A stretch of DNA of 64,000 nucleotides from Fructobacillus parabroussonetiae (GCF_018437265.1 NZ_JAAMFL010000004.1:39010-103009); one strand, 5' to 3'. Shown: positions 9,526 through 18,180, counted from the first letter of the stretch. Numbers and translations: made by a program. The notes: generated by a model not told the origin, from the sequence alone.

Positions 9526-9556
9526 TAAAAAACTGATAGTATTTTATACTATCAGT
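9526..9556 (-). terminator. Terminator of the hsdRMS operon
   Basis: The 10-bp arms ACTGATAGTA and TACTATCAGT are followed on the minus strand by TTTTTTATTTT. It separates the expressed hsdS from the downstream cassette array. Confidence 0.85.
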
Positions 9557-9700
9557 TCACATTTATCTTATTGTTTTGATGAAGCTATTCTACTTATAAC
9601 TATTCGTATAAAGCAGTAGAAATGTTTAAATAGAATTATACTTATCAGGAATAAAAATATTTTTTCTAAATATTAAAGCAAACGATGGTATCTTCTCTTC

Positions 9701-10891
9701 CTAAACAAACAAATTTTGCAAAAGAGATTTTTTAACTGATTCAAGTTTTTCCAACTTTCGTTGATGAAGAGTGATGAGGCTACCTAGACTTAACAAAATA
9801 GTTTCAATTTGCTTTTGCTCTTGGGTACCAGTAATAGAATAGATAATTTTTGAAAGTGATTTTGAATTAATATGACGTATTGTAGTTCCAGTTACAAACG
9901 GAATAATCTTATTTGGTACTGCATTAATCTGATAAGATAAAAAACCTGCCTCAGTGTCCTTATTCAATTCAGCAATAAGAACATCTCCACCAATTTTCAC
10001 ACTATTATCAGTTAAATACGATGTTCTAGCAAGCCCTACAGAGGTTACATCAGACATTGGGAATAACAACGAATTACTTTTTAAGTCATATCCCTCTTCA
10101 CTAGTCGTCCAATGAATCACATCACGCTCTACGGGTTTAAATTTATACAAATCAGCATAATGCAATGCTTTGGATCCAACCCCTTCACTATTCAGCTTAT
10201 CTTTCGATAGTTCAAATCCTTTTGACCAAGTAGTCAGTTCACCTAACTTACGCTGTTCCCAATCATCAGTAAATCCACTGAATCTCAATTCAGGAACCGA
10301 CTCTCCATTTTGGGGGAACATTTTTTGGAGAAGTAGTTTTTTGAGTTTCTCGAGACCTTCCAACTTACGTTGATGAAGAGTAAGAACGTTATCAACTTTG
10401 TCTAACAACGAGCCAATTTCTTTTTGTTCTTGATATTCGGGCAACTTAAATTCTAATTTCATCATCACATCAGAATTTAACTTAGCCCTTCCACCTCCAA
10501 CAAGAAACGGCTCTATATTTATGGTTTTAAATGAATTCGACAGGAATCCATTATCGGCTGCATCCATCTTTCCGGCTACAACGTGGGCATGGTTATTCAC
10601 CCAAACCTTACCGTTAACCCTACGAACAGGATAGTTAGACAGGTCGCTTGCCCCATCTTCTGCGATTAATAAAAAGTCACCGTCGTGTGTATATCCGTCG
10701 ACATAATCTTGGATTCCGTTAGCCCCGTAATACGGAATATCCCCATTAACACGTTTACCGGCTGTTATGGGTTCTCTCAAATTATCAAAACGATCTGCGA
10801 ATGTACTCAACTTACGCTGTTCCCAATCGTCCGTGAAGCCTTTGAAACGGATGTTGGGGACCATTTTTTTATCGTTTTTTAGGCCTGTCAT
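9701..10891 (-). CDS. hsdS: Type I restriction-modification specificity subunit HsdS (active copy)
   Basis: The 396-residue subunit contains two TRDs in tandem. TRD1 lies between WEQRKL at residues 23-28 and TLHQ near residue 172; TRD2 lies between WEQRKL near residue 211 and TLHQ near residue 375. Each TRD is followed by the conserved coiled spacer (RKLEGLEKLKKLLLQKMFP and RKLEKLESVKKSLLQNLFV). The repeated lead-ins NIRFKGFTDDWEQRKL and ELRFSGFTDDWEQRKL allow each slot to accept the same cassettes. The start overlaps the hsdM stop by four bases (ATGA). HsdS sets the bipartite DNA target of the HsdM2S methylase and HsdR2M2S nuclease. A terminator follows at 9526-9556. Confidence 0.97.
   Translation of the reverse strand: MTGLKNDKKMVPNIRFKGFTDDWEQRKLSTFADRFDNLREPITAGKRVNGDIPYYGANGIQDYVDGYTHDGDFLLIAEDGASDLSNYPVRRVNGKVWVNNHAHVVAGKMDAADNGFLSNSFKTINIEPFLVGGGRAKLNSDVMMKLEFKLPEYQEQKEIGSLLDKVDNVLTLHQRKLEGLEKLKKLLLQKMFPQNGESVPELRFSGFTDDWEQRKLGELTTWSKGFELSKDKLNSEGVGSKALHYADLYKFKPVERDVIHWTTSEEGYDLKSNSLLFPMSDVTSVGLARTSYLTDNSVKIGGDVLIAELNKDTEAGFLSYQINAVPNKIIPFVTGTTIRHINSKSLSKIIYSITGTQEQKQIETILLSLGSLITLHQRKLEKLESVKKSLLQNLFV
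9761..9772 (-). repeat. TLHQ-box boundary repeat of hsdS TRD2 (five copies in the locus)
   Basis: The plus-strand core GATGAAGAGT(A/G)A occurs at 7749-7761, 8383-8395, 9028-9040, 9762-9774 and 10371-10383, always at the 3' end of a TRD and always in the same orientation. With the WEQRKL box it defines exchangeable units. Confidence 0.85.
10247..10262 (-). repeat. WEQRKL-box boundary repeat of hsdS TRD2 (five copies in the locus)
   Basis: The plus-strand core TACGCTGTTCCCAA occurs at 8242-8255, 8873-8886, 9506-9519, 10249-10262 and 10813-10826, always at the 5' end of a TRD. Four copies also share the preceding CT. All five have the same orientation. Confidence 0.88.
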
Positions 10892-12531
10892 TTCAACACC
10901 TGCTTTATCAGATCGAGCGTTTTCTGGCTTTCGGGGTTAGTAGCCACAAGGTCGTCCATTTGTTCATTAATTTGCTTCGTTAAATCGGCGATTTCAGAAT
11001 CGATTTCGGTCATGTCTTTGAGAAGGGCTTCAGCATCGACTGGTTCTTCTTCTTCAAACGTGTCAACGTAGCGGGGAATGTTTAAGTTGAAATCATTTTC
11101 TTTGATTTCGTCCATCTCGGCAACGTGCGCATATTTTTCGACATCTTCGCGCTTTTCATAGGTTTCGATAATTTTATCGACATCTTTATCACGCAAAATG
11201 TTCTGTTTCTTGCCTTTTTCATAATCGTTCGAGGCATCAATAAAGAAGATATTCTTATTCGTCCGGTTCTTCTTGAAAACCAAAACGACCGTTGGAATTC
11301 CGGTTGAGAAGAAAATCCCTTCTGGTAAACCAATGACAGCGTCCAGGTAGTTCTTTTCAATGATAGCCTGACGAATCATTCCTTCAGCGGCACCACGGAA
11401 AAGAACACCGTGAGGCAAAACAATGGCCATCGTTCCTTCACGGTCCAAGTGGTAAAGGCCGTGCAAAACAAAGGCATAATCAGCCTTTGATTTCGGTGCC
11501 AACTTACCAAAGTCCTTGAAGCGTGGATCCTTCATCTTGTTATCGTTGTTATCCCACTTGGCAGAGTATGGTGGGTTGGCAACGACAGCATCGAAAGTGA
11601 CAGGAGACAAAACACCGTTACTCTCACGTGATGGCCAATCATCTTCCAAAGTGTCAGCATTACGCAAATCCATATTTTGATAATCAACACCGTGCATCAT
11701 CAAGTTCATACGAGCCAAGTTATAAGTGGTTGTGTTCAACTCCTGACCTTCAAAGGCGACGCGTCCCTTGTCATGACCATTCTTTAACTGGTCTTGCACT
11801 GTAAGCAAAAGGGAACCAGACCCCATGGCCGGATCATAGACCGTAAATTGTCCGTCTTCCTTGGCATCCAAAGCAACCAACTTAGCCAAGATTTTTGACA
11901 CTTGGTGGGGCGTATAGAATTCTCCAGCCTTTTTACCAGAATTACCGGCAAATTCGGCGATCAAATATTCGTAAACATCTCCTAAAATGTCATGCCCGTT
12001 TTCATCTTCATAATCAAAAGTATCAACGGATTCCACAACGGCACCCAATGACTTGGCACGAGCAGCGGTCGAGTTACCAAGACGGGAATTTCCCAAGTTA
12101 ACGTCAGCAAAGATTTCACTAAAATCTTCCTGAGCAGACTGGTTAAGCTGAGCGTTTTTGTTAAACTCATCGAACATGTCTTGGTAGTCAGACGGCTTAA
12201 TATCTCCGGAGTGTACCTTGTCGACAATCGTCTTCCAAGTAAACTCAGGCTCGATGGCATAACCTAAACTACGGGCGATGTCTTCAATGTATTCTTCACG
12301 GTCGTCACCTTGAGCTTCACGACGATAAGCATCGTTGACACTTTCGCCTTCTTTAACATCCAAGAGCTCTTCTCGAACCATATAGTCTTCTTGGTGTTCT
12401 GAAAGGTACCGATAGAACATGAATCCCAAAATATAGTTTCGGAATTCGGACGCATCAAGGTTTCCCCGCAAGTCATTGGCCATGGACCACAATTGGCTGG
12501 TAATTGACTGTGCCGTTTTCTGTTCAGACAT
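10888..12531 (-). CDS. hsdM: Type I restriction-modification methylase subunit HsdM
   Basis: The 547-residue subunit transfers methyl groups from S-adenosylmethionine to adenine N6. It has the N-terminal helical HsdM_N domain (SITSQLWSMANDLRGNLDASEFRNYIL), then the N6-adenine methylase fold with the SAM motif DPAMGSGSLLL (near residue 233) and the catalytic NPPY in VVANPPYSAKWD (near residue 315), and a C-terminal helical arm that contacts HsdS. GGAGA six bases upstream of the ATG supports the start. It lies 21 bases after hsdR and overlaps hsdS by four bases, consistent with one hsdRMS transcript. Confidence 0.98.
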   Translation of the reverse strand: MSEQKTAQSITSQLWSMANDLRGNLDASEFRNYILGFMFYRYLSEHQEDYMVREELLDVKEGESVNDAYRREAQGDDREEYIEDIARSLGYAIEPEFTWKTIVDKVHSGDIKPSDYQDMFDEFNKNAQLNQSAQEDFSEIFADVNLGNSRLGNSTAARAKSLGAVVESVDTFDYEDENGHDILGDVYEYLIAEFAGNSGKKAGEFYTPHQVSKILAKLVALDAKEDGQFTVYDPAMGSGSLLLTVQDQLKNGHDKGRVAFEGQELNTTTYNLARMNLMMHGVDYQNMDLRNADTLEDDWPSRESNGVLSPVTFDAVVANPPYSAKWDNNDNKMKDPRFKDFGKLAPKSKADYAFVLHGLYHLDREGTMAIVLPHGVLFRGAAEGMIRQAIIEKNYLDAVIGLPEGIFFSTGIPTVVLVFKKNRTNKNIFFIDASNDYEKGKKQNILRDKDVDKIIETYEKREDVEKYAHVAEMDEIKENDFNLNIPRYVDTFEEEEPVDAEALLKDMTEIDSEIADLTKQINEQMDDLVATNPESQKTLDLIKQVLK

Positions 12532-12552
12532 ACTGTCTCCTTCAATCTTTTC

Positions 12553-15500
12553 TTAGTATTCTTCGACAAAGGCATCCGCAAACTTTGTAAAGGCTTCACT
12601 GAAAGCATTGCGGTACTTAATTTTCTTCAAGTTTTTTACTTCAGGATCATTGGCTAGTTCTTTATAATTTGCCTGACCATTTTGGCGCAATTCATCCAAC
12701 TGTCCCATCGTATTCAAATCATCTGAACCCTTTTGATGTTCGTCCAAGACTTTTTGAATTTCAGCAACTTTTGCGTCCAGTCCCCACTGGTTAATGAACT
12801 GACGGATAGTTCCTCGTTTGGAAACATTTTCTGAATCCTTCAATAGGCCTTCAACATCATCAGCCTTCACTGGATAATCCCCAGCTTTCATCTCTCCCGA
12901 ACGGAGTCCAGATGCTGTTCGCTGAACTTGCTTAGCGTACTTTTGATCATCCAACTGCTTCGTTTGCTTTTGAATATCTTCATATGTTTTAGTGGCCTTT
13001 TCGTGTTCATTGTCGTGAACTTGATTAGCCAAGTCGGCAAGTAAATCTTTCAGATAATCATAGTTCACTTTAACATCTGAAATGTGAGTCATTTCAAGGT
13101 CAAGCTCACTAATTTCAACACCTTCTCGTTTGGCAACTTTTTCTTTGATTTGTGTCGTCAATGAACCAGTTAACGTGCGTTCCTGCTCTTCGTTCAGGCC
13201 AATCTTTTCAAGAAGGGCTTCAGGTTCATCGTAGTTATATTCTGGGTATTGCTTTAATTGGTTAACCAAGCGATTATAGCGACGTAAGTCCTTCATCATT
13301 TCTTCTTGATCATTTTCAGAATTTGGCGTGTCGATAAAGTCTTGAGTGAAGGCACGAAGATTGTTGACTACTTCGGATGCATCTTCGATGACTTCCTTGA
13401 ATGGTTTAGCCAGGATGGGGCCGTTTCCGTCTCCTTCATCTTTATCTCCCGAATTATCAATATCAGCTGAATTCTTGTTCGAATACAGTTCCAAAGCTTG
13501 ATTCATAATTTGCTTTGACAATTCTGGCCAACGGTAGTTGATAATCAAACCATATGGTTTTGTCGTGTTGTTTTCGATACGGTTTGTACGTGAATATGCC
13601 TGAATTAAACCAGCGCCCGCAAGGGTACGATCAACGTAAAGCGTGTTCATTTTTGGTGCATCGAAACCAGTTAAGAAACGGTTAACAACAATAACCAAAT
13701 CCAGGACTTTGCCATCACCAGACGAACGGTTTAAGTGGGCTGCAACATCTGCCGTATATTCATCCTCGTTTTCTTCCGAGAACTTACCCCCAAACATTTC
13801 AGAATAATCAGACACCGCTTCACGCCATGCCTCATTATTCTCATTCATGTTGTCGTCGTTACTCTTATTTAACGAGAAGGTAATCGCGATATTCAGCTTT
13901 CGCTTTAGCTTTGGATTATCCTCTGTGTTTTGTCTCTTAAATTCACGATAGTACTTCATTGCCAGTGGAACGGATGGCTTGTTTCCTGAAGCGTGAGTCG
14001 TAAAGAGGGCGTTGTACTTATAGTCAGCCGAACGGTTTTGCCAGTGTTCCAAAATTTCAGAAACAACTTCTTCAACGTGCTTATCGTTGTTATCATAAAT
14101 ATTTGGTTCAACAGCCTGATCGATATCGGCAGCTGTCATCGTATTAATCTTTTGCTGAATCTTAGTGTCATCCCAATCTGGATGTTGCCCCGCATAATAC
14201 TGTGGCAGATACTCTTCCTTCACCGTTTTTTCAGGCAAAGTAGTTCGGAATTCGACATTAAAACCAAGCACGTTGTGATCAGCGATGGCCTCACGAATCG
14301 TATAGGAATGAAGTAATCCACCAAAGATATCTTGAGTACTTGGATTCTTTTCGAACATCGGCGTTCCAGTATATCCAATCCAAGCAGCATTCTTAAAGAA
14401 TTTACGTGCTTTTTCAAAACCTTCTCCACCAGTTGAGCGGTGTGCTTCGTCAACCACGAAAAGAATATTTTTATCGAATTTGTCTCGCTCAGCTGCATAC
14501 TTATCAGCTAAACGATTCATCTTTTGGTTCGATGTGACGATAATCCCTTTTACATCTTTTGATTGAAGTTTTTTCTTCAAATCAGACACGTTAGCCGTAT
14601 CTGAAACCACTGACGTTTTACTATCTGATGTAGCGTCTGGATCAAAAGCTGTGTACTGTGAAGTGGTTTGATCCGTTAAGGCGACACGATCAACCATGAA
14701 AACGACTTTTTCAACATTCGGCTTACGTGATGCTAACCAAGCTGCTTTAAAAGAAGAAATCGTCTTTCCTGACCCCGTCGTATGCCAGACATAACCAAGC
14801 TTTGGATCATCGATGCCAAAGTGATGACGTTCGACTTTATCAAGGACACGCTTCGTTGCGTATACTTGGTACGAACGCATGACCTTGAGCATTTCACGGC
14901 CCTTCGTCCCATCCAAAACCATAAAGTTTGTCGCCATTTGATGCGCCATTGGGATTGATAGAAATTCGTTTGTAAACTCCTTCCAATCGTTAACACGGGT
15001 ATTATCTTTCTCTCGCTGCCAACGGAAGGCAAAAGCCTTGTTAAACTTGTCAGCCGTTGCAGCCGCCATGTACTGAATGTCAGATGGCGTCATGGCAATC
15101 AGAATCTGAATCATTGAAAAAATATCTGAGTACTGCCCTTCTTGGGTGTACTTTTCCATCTGATTCAAGGCTTCAGAAGAAGGATGAGAGTTCGTCTTTT
15201 CTTCAATCTGAATGATTGGCAATCCGTTAATAAGCAAGGTTGTATCAAAACGTCGATTTTCGCGGCCGGCTTGTACTTTGGGACGCTGAATCTGGTTCAC
15301 GACTTGATAAACCGTATTTCCTGCCCCGATTTGTGAAGAATCAAAGACGTCCAAAAAGACGTGTGTGCCATCATCTAAATCAACTTCAATTTGGGAAGTA
15401 CCGTTTGATCCATACAGAAATTGTCCTGCTTCATACGGTGTTTGGATATTTGTAATAACTGTTTGAACTTGCTTGAATTCTTGATCTGAAAGTGGCTTAT

Positions 15501-15672
15501 CCAACTTCGGATTATTGCGTTCTAAAATTTGCTTAAAGTTCGCCCATAACTGTTCGTTTGTCTTAATATCTGAACGATATTCCCATTGCTTAGTTCCACC
15601 TAGTTGTTGAAGAAAAGCAATGAGTTCATCTTCAAATTCCAATTCACGTTGTTGATCGGCTATGGCATTCAT
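12553..15672 (-). CDS. hsdR: Type I restriction endonuclease subunit HsdR
   Basis: The 1039-residue motor-nuclease subunit has an N-terminal PD-(D/E)XK-like nuclease domain with FDTTLLINGLPIIQIEEK carrying the ExK pair near residue 155, then two RecA-like helicase domains with Walker A TTGSGKT near residue 300, the DEAH box VVDEAHRS, motif III YTGTPMF and motif VI QAYSRTNR. The C-terminal third is helical and charged and should bind HsdM. It is the first gene of the operon, and an inverted repeat lies 30 bases upstream. No frameshift or missing motif is seen, so restriction should be functional. Confidence 0.98.
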   Translation of the reverse strand: MNAIADQQRELEFEDELIAFLQQLGGTKQWEYRSDIKTNEQLWANFKQILERNNPKLDKPLSDQEFKQVQTVITNIQTPYEAGQFLYGSNGTSQIEVDLDDGTHVFLDVFDSSQIGAGNTVYQVVNQIQRPKVQAGRENRRFDTTLLINGLPIIQIEEKTNSHPSSEALNQMEKYTQEGQYSDIFSMIQILIAMTPSDIQYMAAATADKFNKAFAFRWQREKDNTRVNDWKEFTNEFLSIPMAHQMATNFMVLDGTKGREMLKVMRSYQVYATKRVLDKVERHHFGIDDPKLGYVWHTTGSGKTISSFKAAWLASRKPNVEKVVFMVDRVALTDQTTSQYTAFDPDATSDSKTSVVSDTANVSDLKKKLQSKDVKGIIVTSNQKMNRLADKYAAERDKFDKNILFVVDEAHRSTGGEGFEKARKFFKNAAWIGYTGTPMFEKNPSTQDIFGGLLHSYTIREAIADHNVLGFNVEFRTTLPEKTVKEEYLPQYYAGQHPDWDDTKIQQKINTMTAADIDQAVEPNIYDNNDKHVEEVVSEILEHWQNRSADYKYNALFTTHASGNKPSVPLAMKYYREFKRQNTEDNPKLKRKLNIAITFSLNKSNDDNMNENNEAWREAVSDYSEMFGGKFSEENEDEYTADVAAHLNRSSGDGKVLDLVIVVNRFLTGFDAPKMNTLYVDRTLAGAGLIQAYSRTNRIENNTTKPYGLIINYRWPELSKQIMNQALELYSNKNSADIDNSGDKDEGDGNGPILAKPFKEVIEDASEVVNNLRAFTQDFIDTPNSENDQEEMMKDLRRYNRLVNQLKQYPEYNYDEPEALLEKIGLNEEQERTLTGSLTTQIKEKVAKREGVEISELDLEMTHISDVKVNYDYLKDLLADLANQVHDNEHEKATKTYEDIQKQTKQLDDQKYAKQVQRTASGLRSGEMKAGDYPVKADDVEGLLKDSENVSKRGTIRQFINQWGLDAKVAEIQKVLDEHQKGSDDLNTMGQLDELRQNGQANYKELANDPEVKNLKKIKYRNAFSEAFTKFADAFVEEY

Positions 15673-15701
15673 TCCCTAAAATACTCCCTTTTACTTCTCT
15701 A

Positions 15702-15727
15702 AATTAATAGATATTCTCCTATTAATT
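15702..15727. promoter_or_regulatory. Palindrome upstream of hsdR, possible operator
   Basis: AATTAATAG, eight bases, CTATTAATT form perfect 9-bp inverted arms, 30-55 bases upstream of the hsdR start. The symmetry and place fit a dimeric repressor site. It has no T-run, so it is not a terminator. No regulator gene for it is evident. Confidence 0.5.
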
Positions 15728-15772
15728 GTATCGAAAATCGGTCTCTCTTGTTGGACCGAATCATAAAGGATA

Positions 15773-16027
15773 TTATACGCTTTTTGTGAATTTAGTTCGA
15801 TTGATAATTGCAGGTAATCCAGGGTGATTGAGTGCTGGTTTTGCCCGGATTTCTTCCATCATTTCTACCACTACACAATCTTGAATGTGATTCTCGGATT
15901 CACTTTCGAGAGTCCTAAGCAAGTGGAAGTCCCACGGAGGTATTTTAAAAAATAATAGGTATCGGAGCCTTAATATTTTTTTATAAATTCCAAAGATCAC
16001 TTCACCAATCAGTAATAGATAAAACAC
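15773..16027 (-). CDS. Small uncharacterised ORF, doubtful
   Basis: An 84-codon frame runs from a hydrophobic N-terminal helix (MFYLLLIGEVIFGIYKKILRLRYLLFF) into a polar segment PPWDFHLLRTLESESENHIQ and a basic end. The amino-acid composition looks protein-like, but the ribosome binding site is weak and I recognise no family. It may be a fragment of a larger gene. It occupies an otherwise empty 480-base gap between hsdR and the next gene; I see nothing else in 16028-16152. Confidence 0.35.
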   Translation of the reverse strand: MFYLLLIGEVIFGIYKKILRLRYLLFFKIPPWDFHLLRTLESESENHIQDCVVVEMMEEIRAKPALNHPGLPAIINRTKFTKSV

Positions 16028-16152
16028 CTGGATAAGTTGAACATATTTGACAAGAATGGCCGATGGTAATCAGCTAGCAGGAAATTATATAAAGAAAACA
16101 ATTCCAAATATTAAGTTAAAATAGGATAGTAAGGACTAAATGGAGAATAAAA

Positions 16153-16848
16153 ATGAATCCTGAACAATATTTCTTTAATTTTCACCTAGGAAGAGAACTA
16201 TCTCTTTGCGGCGAACTCTTGTATAACGGATTTGAAGCGATGGAGAATGATGAGCCTCTTTATCCCAAAAACAGTAAAGAGGTTTCCTATTTAGACAATT
16301 CTGCAGCCTTTATTTTTTTAATTAATCACAGCGTTGCTTTTGAACGAATGGGTAAAATTATTAGTTTATTTCTTCTAAAGGAACAGTATCCCAACAAAAT
16401 AAACGGTCTACTAAAAGACTATTATCTAAGCATTGATGAAGAATATGACAAAATGACGGAGTATTCCTCCTTCGAAAAAGAAGAGGATGAAGTCTTGCAT
16501 TCACATAGCAACATCAAGATAAACAAGTTGATAAATACCATTAAACAAGGATCTTTAGAATTAAACGGATCCGAAAAATACGTTTTACAAATTTTTGATA
16601 ATTTTTATTCAAAATATCGGTATGGTCATTTCAATCCACAAGATATAAATTTCCAAAAAGAAGCAGAAATAGTAAACAGCCTTTTAAACTATGCCTTAAA
16701 ACATAAGTTTATGCAGGGTTTGCCTGACTCATTATCAGATAAAGAAAAAGCGCTATATTCTATCGGAGTTGTTATACAAAATTTAACTAAAAAGTATTTC
16801 AAAAAAATTGATTGCTTTATCAAGAAACATGAAACTCTATACTACTGA
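16153..16848 (+). CDS. Hypothetical soluble protein
   Basis: The 231-residue protein is acidic and helical with no transmembrane segment, and I do not recognise it. Notable stretches are FNFHLGRELSLCGELLYNGFEAM at the N-terminus, FLINHSVAFERMGKIISLFLL, and a C-terminal basic helix. GGAGA lies about seven bases before the ATG. AT-rich codon use marks it as part of the island. The next gene starts inside its last 20 bases, so the two are probably co-translated and may act together. Confidence 0.7.
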   Translation: MNPEQYFFNFHLGRELSLCGELLYNGFEAMENDEPLYPKNSKEVSYLDNSAAFIFLINHSVAFERMGKIISLFLLKEQYPNKINGLLKDYYLSIDEEYDKMTEYSSFEKEEDEVLHSHSNIKINKLINTIKQGSLELNGSEKYVLQIFDNFYSKYRYGHFNPQDINFQKEAEIVNSLLNYALKHKFMQGLPDSLSDKEKALYSIGVVIQNLTKKYFKKIDCFIKKHETLYY

Positions 16849-17185
16849 GACTAAATGCGATAGTAAATCCCAATCCACCTTATTAAATTACGAAAAATCA
16901 ACACACTCCATTTTTGTAAAAAAACAAATTACCCGAAATGAATTAATGTTCTATACTTCAAGAAGTTCAAATAATCATTGCGCATATGATCCGCTAGACT
17001 TAGATTTATCTGAAAATATGAAAAGTCAATTTATGAAACTAGGAATGTCCAAAGATATGGAAGACATGGTTATGGATCTATTGGAAGAATGGGTAATGGA
17101 CAACAAGCTCCCCACAGAAAGTAAAATGGAAACATCGTACAATCGAGAACTTGAAATTGAGAAAGTTATGGAGTGTTATTTCTAG
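16829..17185 (+). CDS. Hypothetical small protein, overlapping partner of the upstream gene
   Basis: The frame gives 118 residues from the ATG at 16829. The N-terminal half is polar and the C-terminal half is acidic and helical (MSKDMEDMVMDLLEEWVMDNKLP). It overlaps the 3' end of the upstream gene by 20 bases in another frame, which suggests translational coupling; no clear ribosome binding site of its own is present. The family is unknown. Unlinked short pairs of this kind in defence islands are often toxin-antitoxin or effector-immunity pairs, but nothing here proves it. Confidence 0.55.
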   Translation: MKLYTTETKCDSKSQSTLLNYEKSTHSIFVKKQITRNELMFYTSRSSNNHCAYDPLDLDLSENMKSQFMKLGMSKDMEDMVMDLLEEWVMDNKLPTESKMETSYNRELEIEKVMECYF

Positions 17186-17213
17186 AAAGACCCTACTCAG
17201 TTTAAATATTCCC

Positions 17214-17283
17214 AGGGTTAATCCGTGCCTATTGGTTTAGGCCCCTAGTCGGCGTTTTCATGGGATCGTGGTAGATTAACCTT
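17214..17283 (+). ncRNA. Candidate structured small RNA
   Basis: A 10-bp closing stem (AGGGTTAATC at 17214-17223 with GATTAACCTT at 17274-17283, one G-U pair) encloses a 50-base region with an inner hairpin GCCTA-TTGGTT-TAGGC (17227-17242) and a possible second stem CCC/GGG. The G-U pair would be an A-C clash on the other strand, so the plus strand is favoured. A strong terminator at 17300-17327 follows, which would give a 3' end about 115 bases from the start. It could be an independent RNA or the 3' untranslated end of the upstream gene pair. Confidence 0.45.
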
Positions 17284-17299
17284 CCGTATTTAGCCAAAG

Positions 17300-17327
17300 A
17301 AAAAAGACAGCTTGCGCTGTCTTTTTT
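17300..17327. terminator. Bidirectional terminator between convergent genes
   Basis: AAAAAAGACAGC-TTGC-GCTGTCTTTTTT is a perfect 12-bp hairpin with A and T runs on either side. Confidence 0.93.
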
Positions 17328-17338
17328 ACTTGGTTTGA

Positions 17339-17833
17339 TTATCCTACTCCAGTTGCAAGGTGTTCTAGGGATCCATGAATCGAATAGGCCATTCTACGAA
17401 GGGCGTTTTCAATCGTGCCTTCCTTGGTTAAGATGATGGCATTTCCTTCATAGGTGAACTTTCCGGTCTTTTTATCAAGCCAAGCATATCCATCGATGAT
17501 TTGCTGACCATAGCTGATTTCATATTTCAAAATGTCATCGTCATCTTGAAGACGAGTCATTGAGATAAAGTAGAAAGAGCCCATTTTTCGTAATGGCTGT
17601 CCAATTGAAAAGTGCTTGTCGAGCGACACCCCGTGTTGCAGCATTTTTTGTCGGACAGCTTTTTCGATTTTATCAGGAAAGAGGTTAGTATACTCTTCTT
17701 CCACAAAGCCAGAATAGTGGTATTCACCAGTTTCTTTGAAAACAGTTACGAGTGCTGTTTCGCCATTATAAAAAGTGACTTTATAAACTCTTTTAAGAGC
17801 ATTGTCTAATAGTTCGTCAAAGATAGCTTGCAT
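17339..17833 (-). CDS. Hypothetical protein
   Basis: The 164-residue soluble protein has the look of an alpha+beta domain: repeated strands in YKVTFYNGETALVTVFKETGEYHYSGF and KYEISYGQQIIDGYAWLDKKTGKFTYEG suggest two related halves. No known family is recognised. AGGAAA lies before the ATG. It is followed by the bidirectional terminator at 17300-17327. Its base composition is closer to core genes than the flanking island genes are. Confidence 0.65.
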   Translation of the reverse strand: MQAIFDELLDNALKRVYKVTFYNGETALVTVFKETGEYHYSGFVEEEYTNLFPDKIEKAVRQKMLQHGVSLDKHFSIGQPLRKMGSFYFISMTRLQDDDDILKYEISYGQQIIDGYAWLDKKTGKFTYEGNAIILTKEGTIENALRRMAYSIHGSLEHLATGVG

Positions 17834-17881
17834 AAAAATTTCCTATCGTATGGTGCTTAGTGACATCCATTTTGTTTCAAT

Positions 17882-18112
17882 TCACAACATCATCCCCTCT
17901 TCATATTCTTCTTTGAAGGGTTTGTTCATGAAAAAAATGAGGTGGTAGAATAGGCGCATGCGGCGAGCGGTGATGCAGCCTCCTTTAGTTGATTTAAGCC
18001 AATCAAAGACGCTGTTTAGTATTGGAAAATCTTGGTGAAACTTTTGCTGATAGCGTTCTTGTGCGCGCTCGTACCAGATGTCGGCGCCGGGGCCAAGGTA
18101 GTGTAGCAGGCT
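17882..18112 (-). pseudogene. Gene remnant without a start codon region
   Basis: The minus strand is open for 76 codons (SLLHYLGPGADIWYERAQERY at the beginning, MNKPFKEEYEEGMML at the end) between a TGA at 18113-18115 and a TGA at 17882-17884. There is no proper start with a ribosome binding site, and it is richer in GC than the AT-rich DNA on its right. The peptide looks like the C-terminal end of a real protein, so this is probably the tail of a gene truncated by island rearrangement. I do not recognise the parent. Confidence 0.4.
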
Positions 18113-18180
18113 TCAAACCTCATTGATTCGATCAATAAATAGAAAACACGCAGCTCTCTTTTTTGAACAAACATCATCTT

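Noticed and set aside
13993..14316. Plus-strand frames of 60-110 codons inside hsdR and hsdM
   Set aside because: They are antisense shadows of long, fully conserved minus-strand genes.
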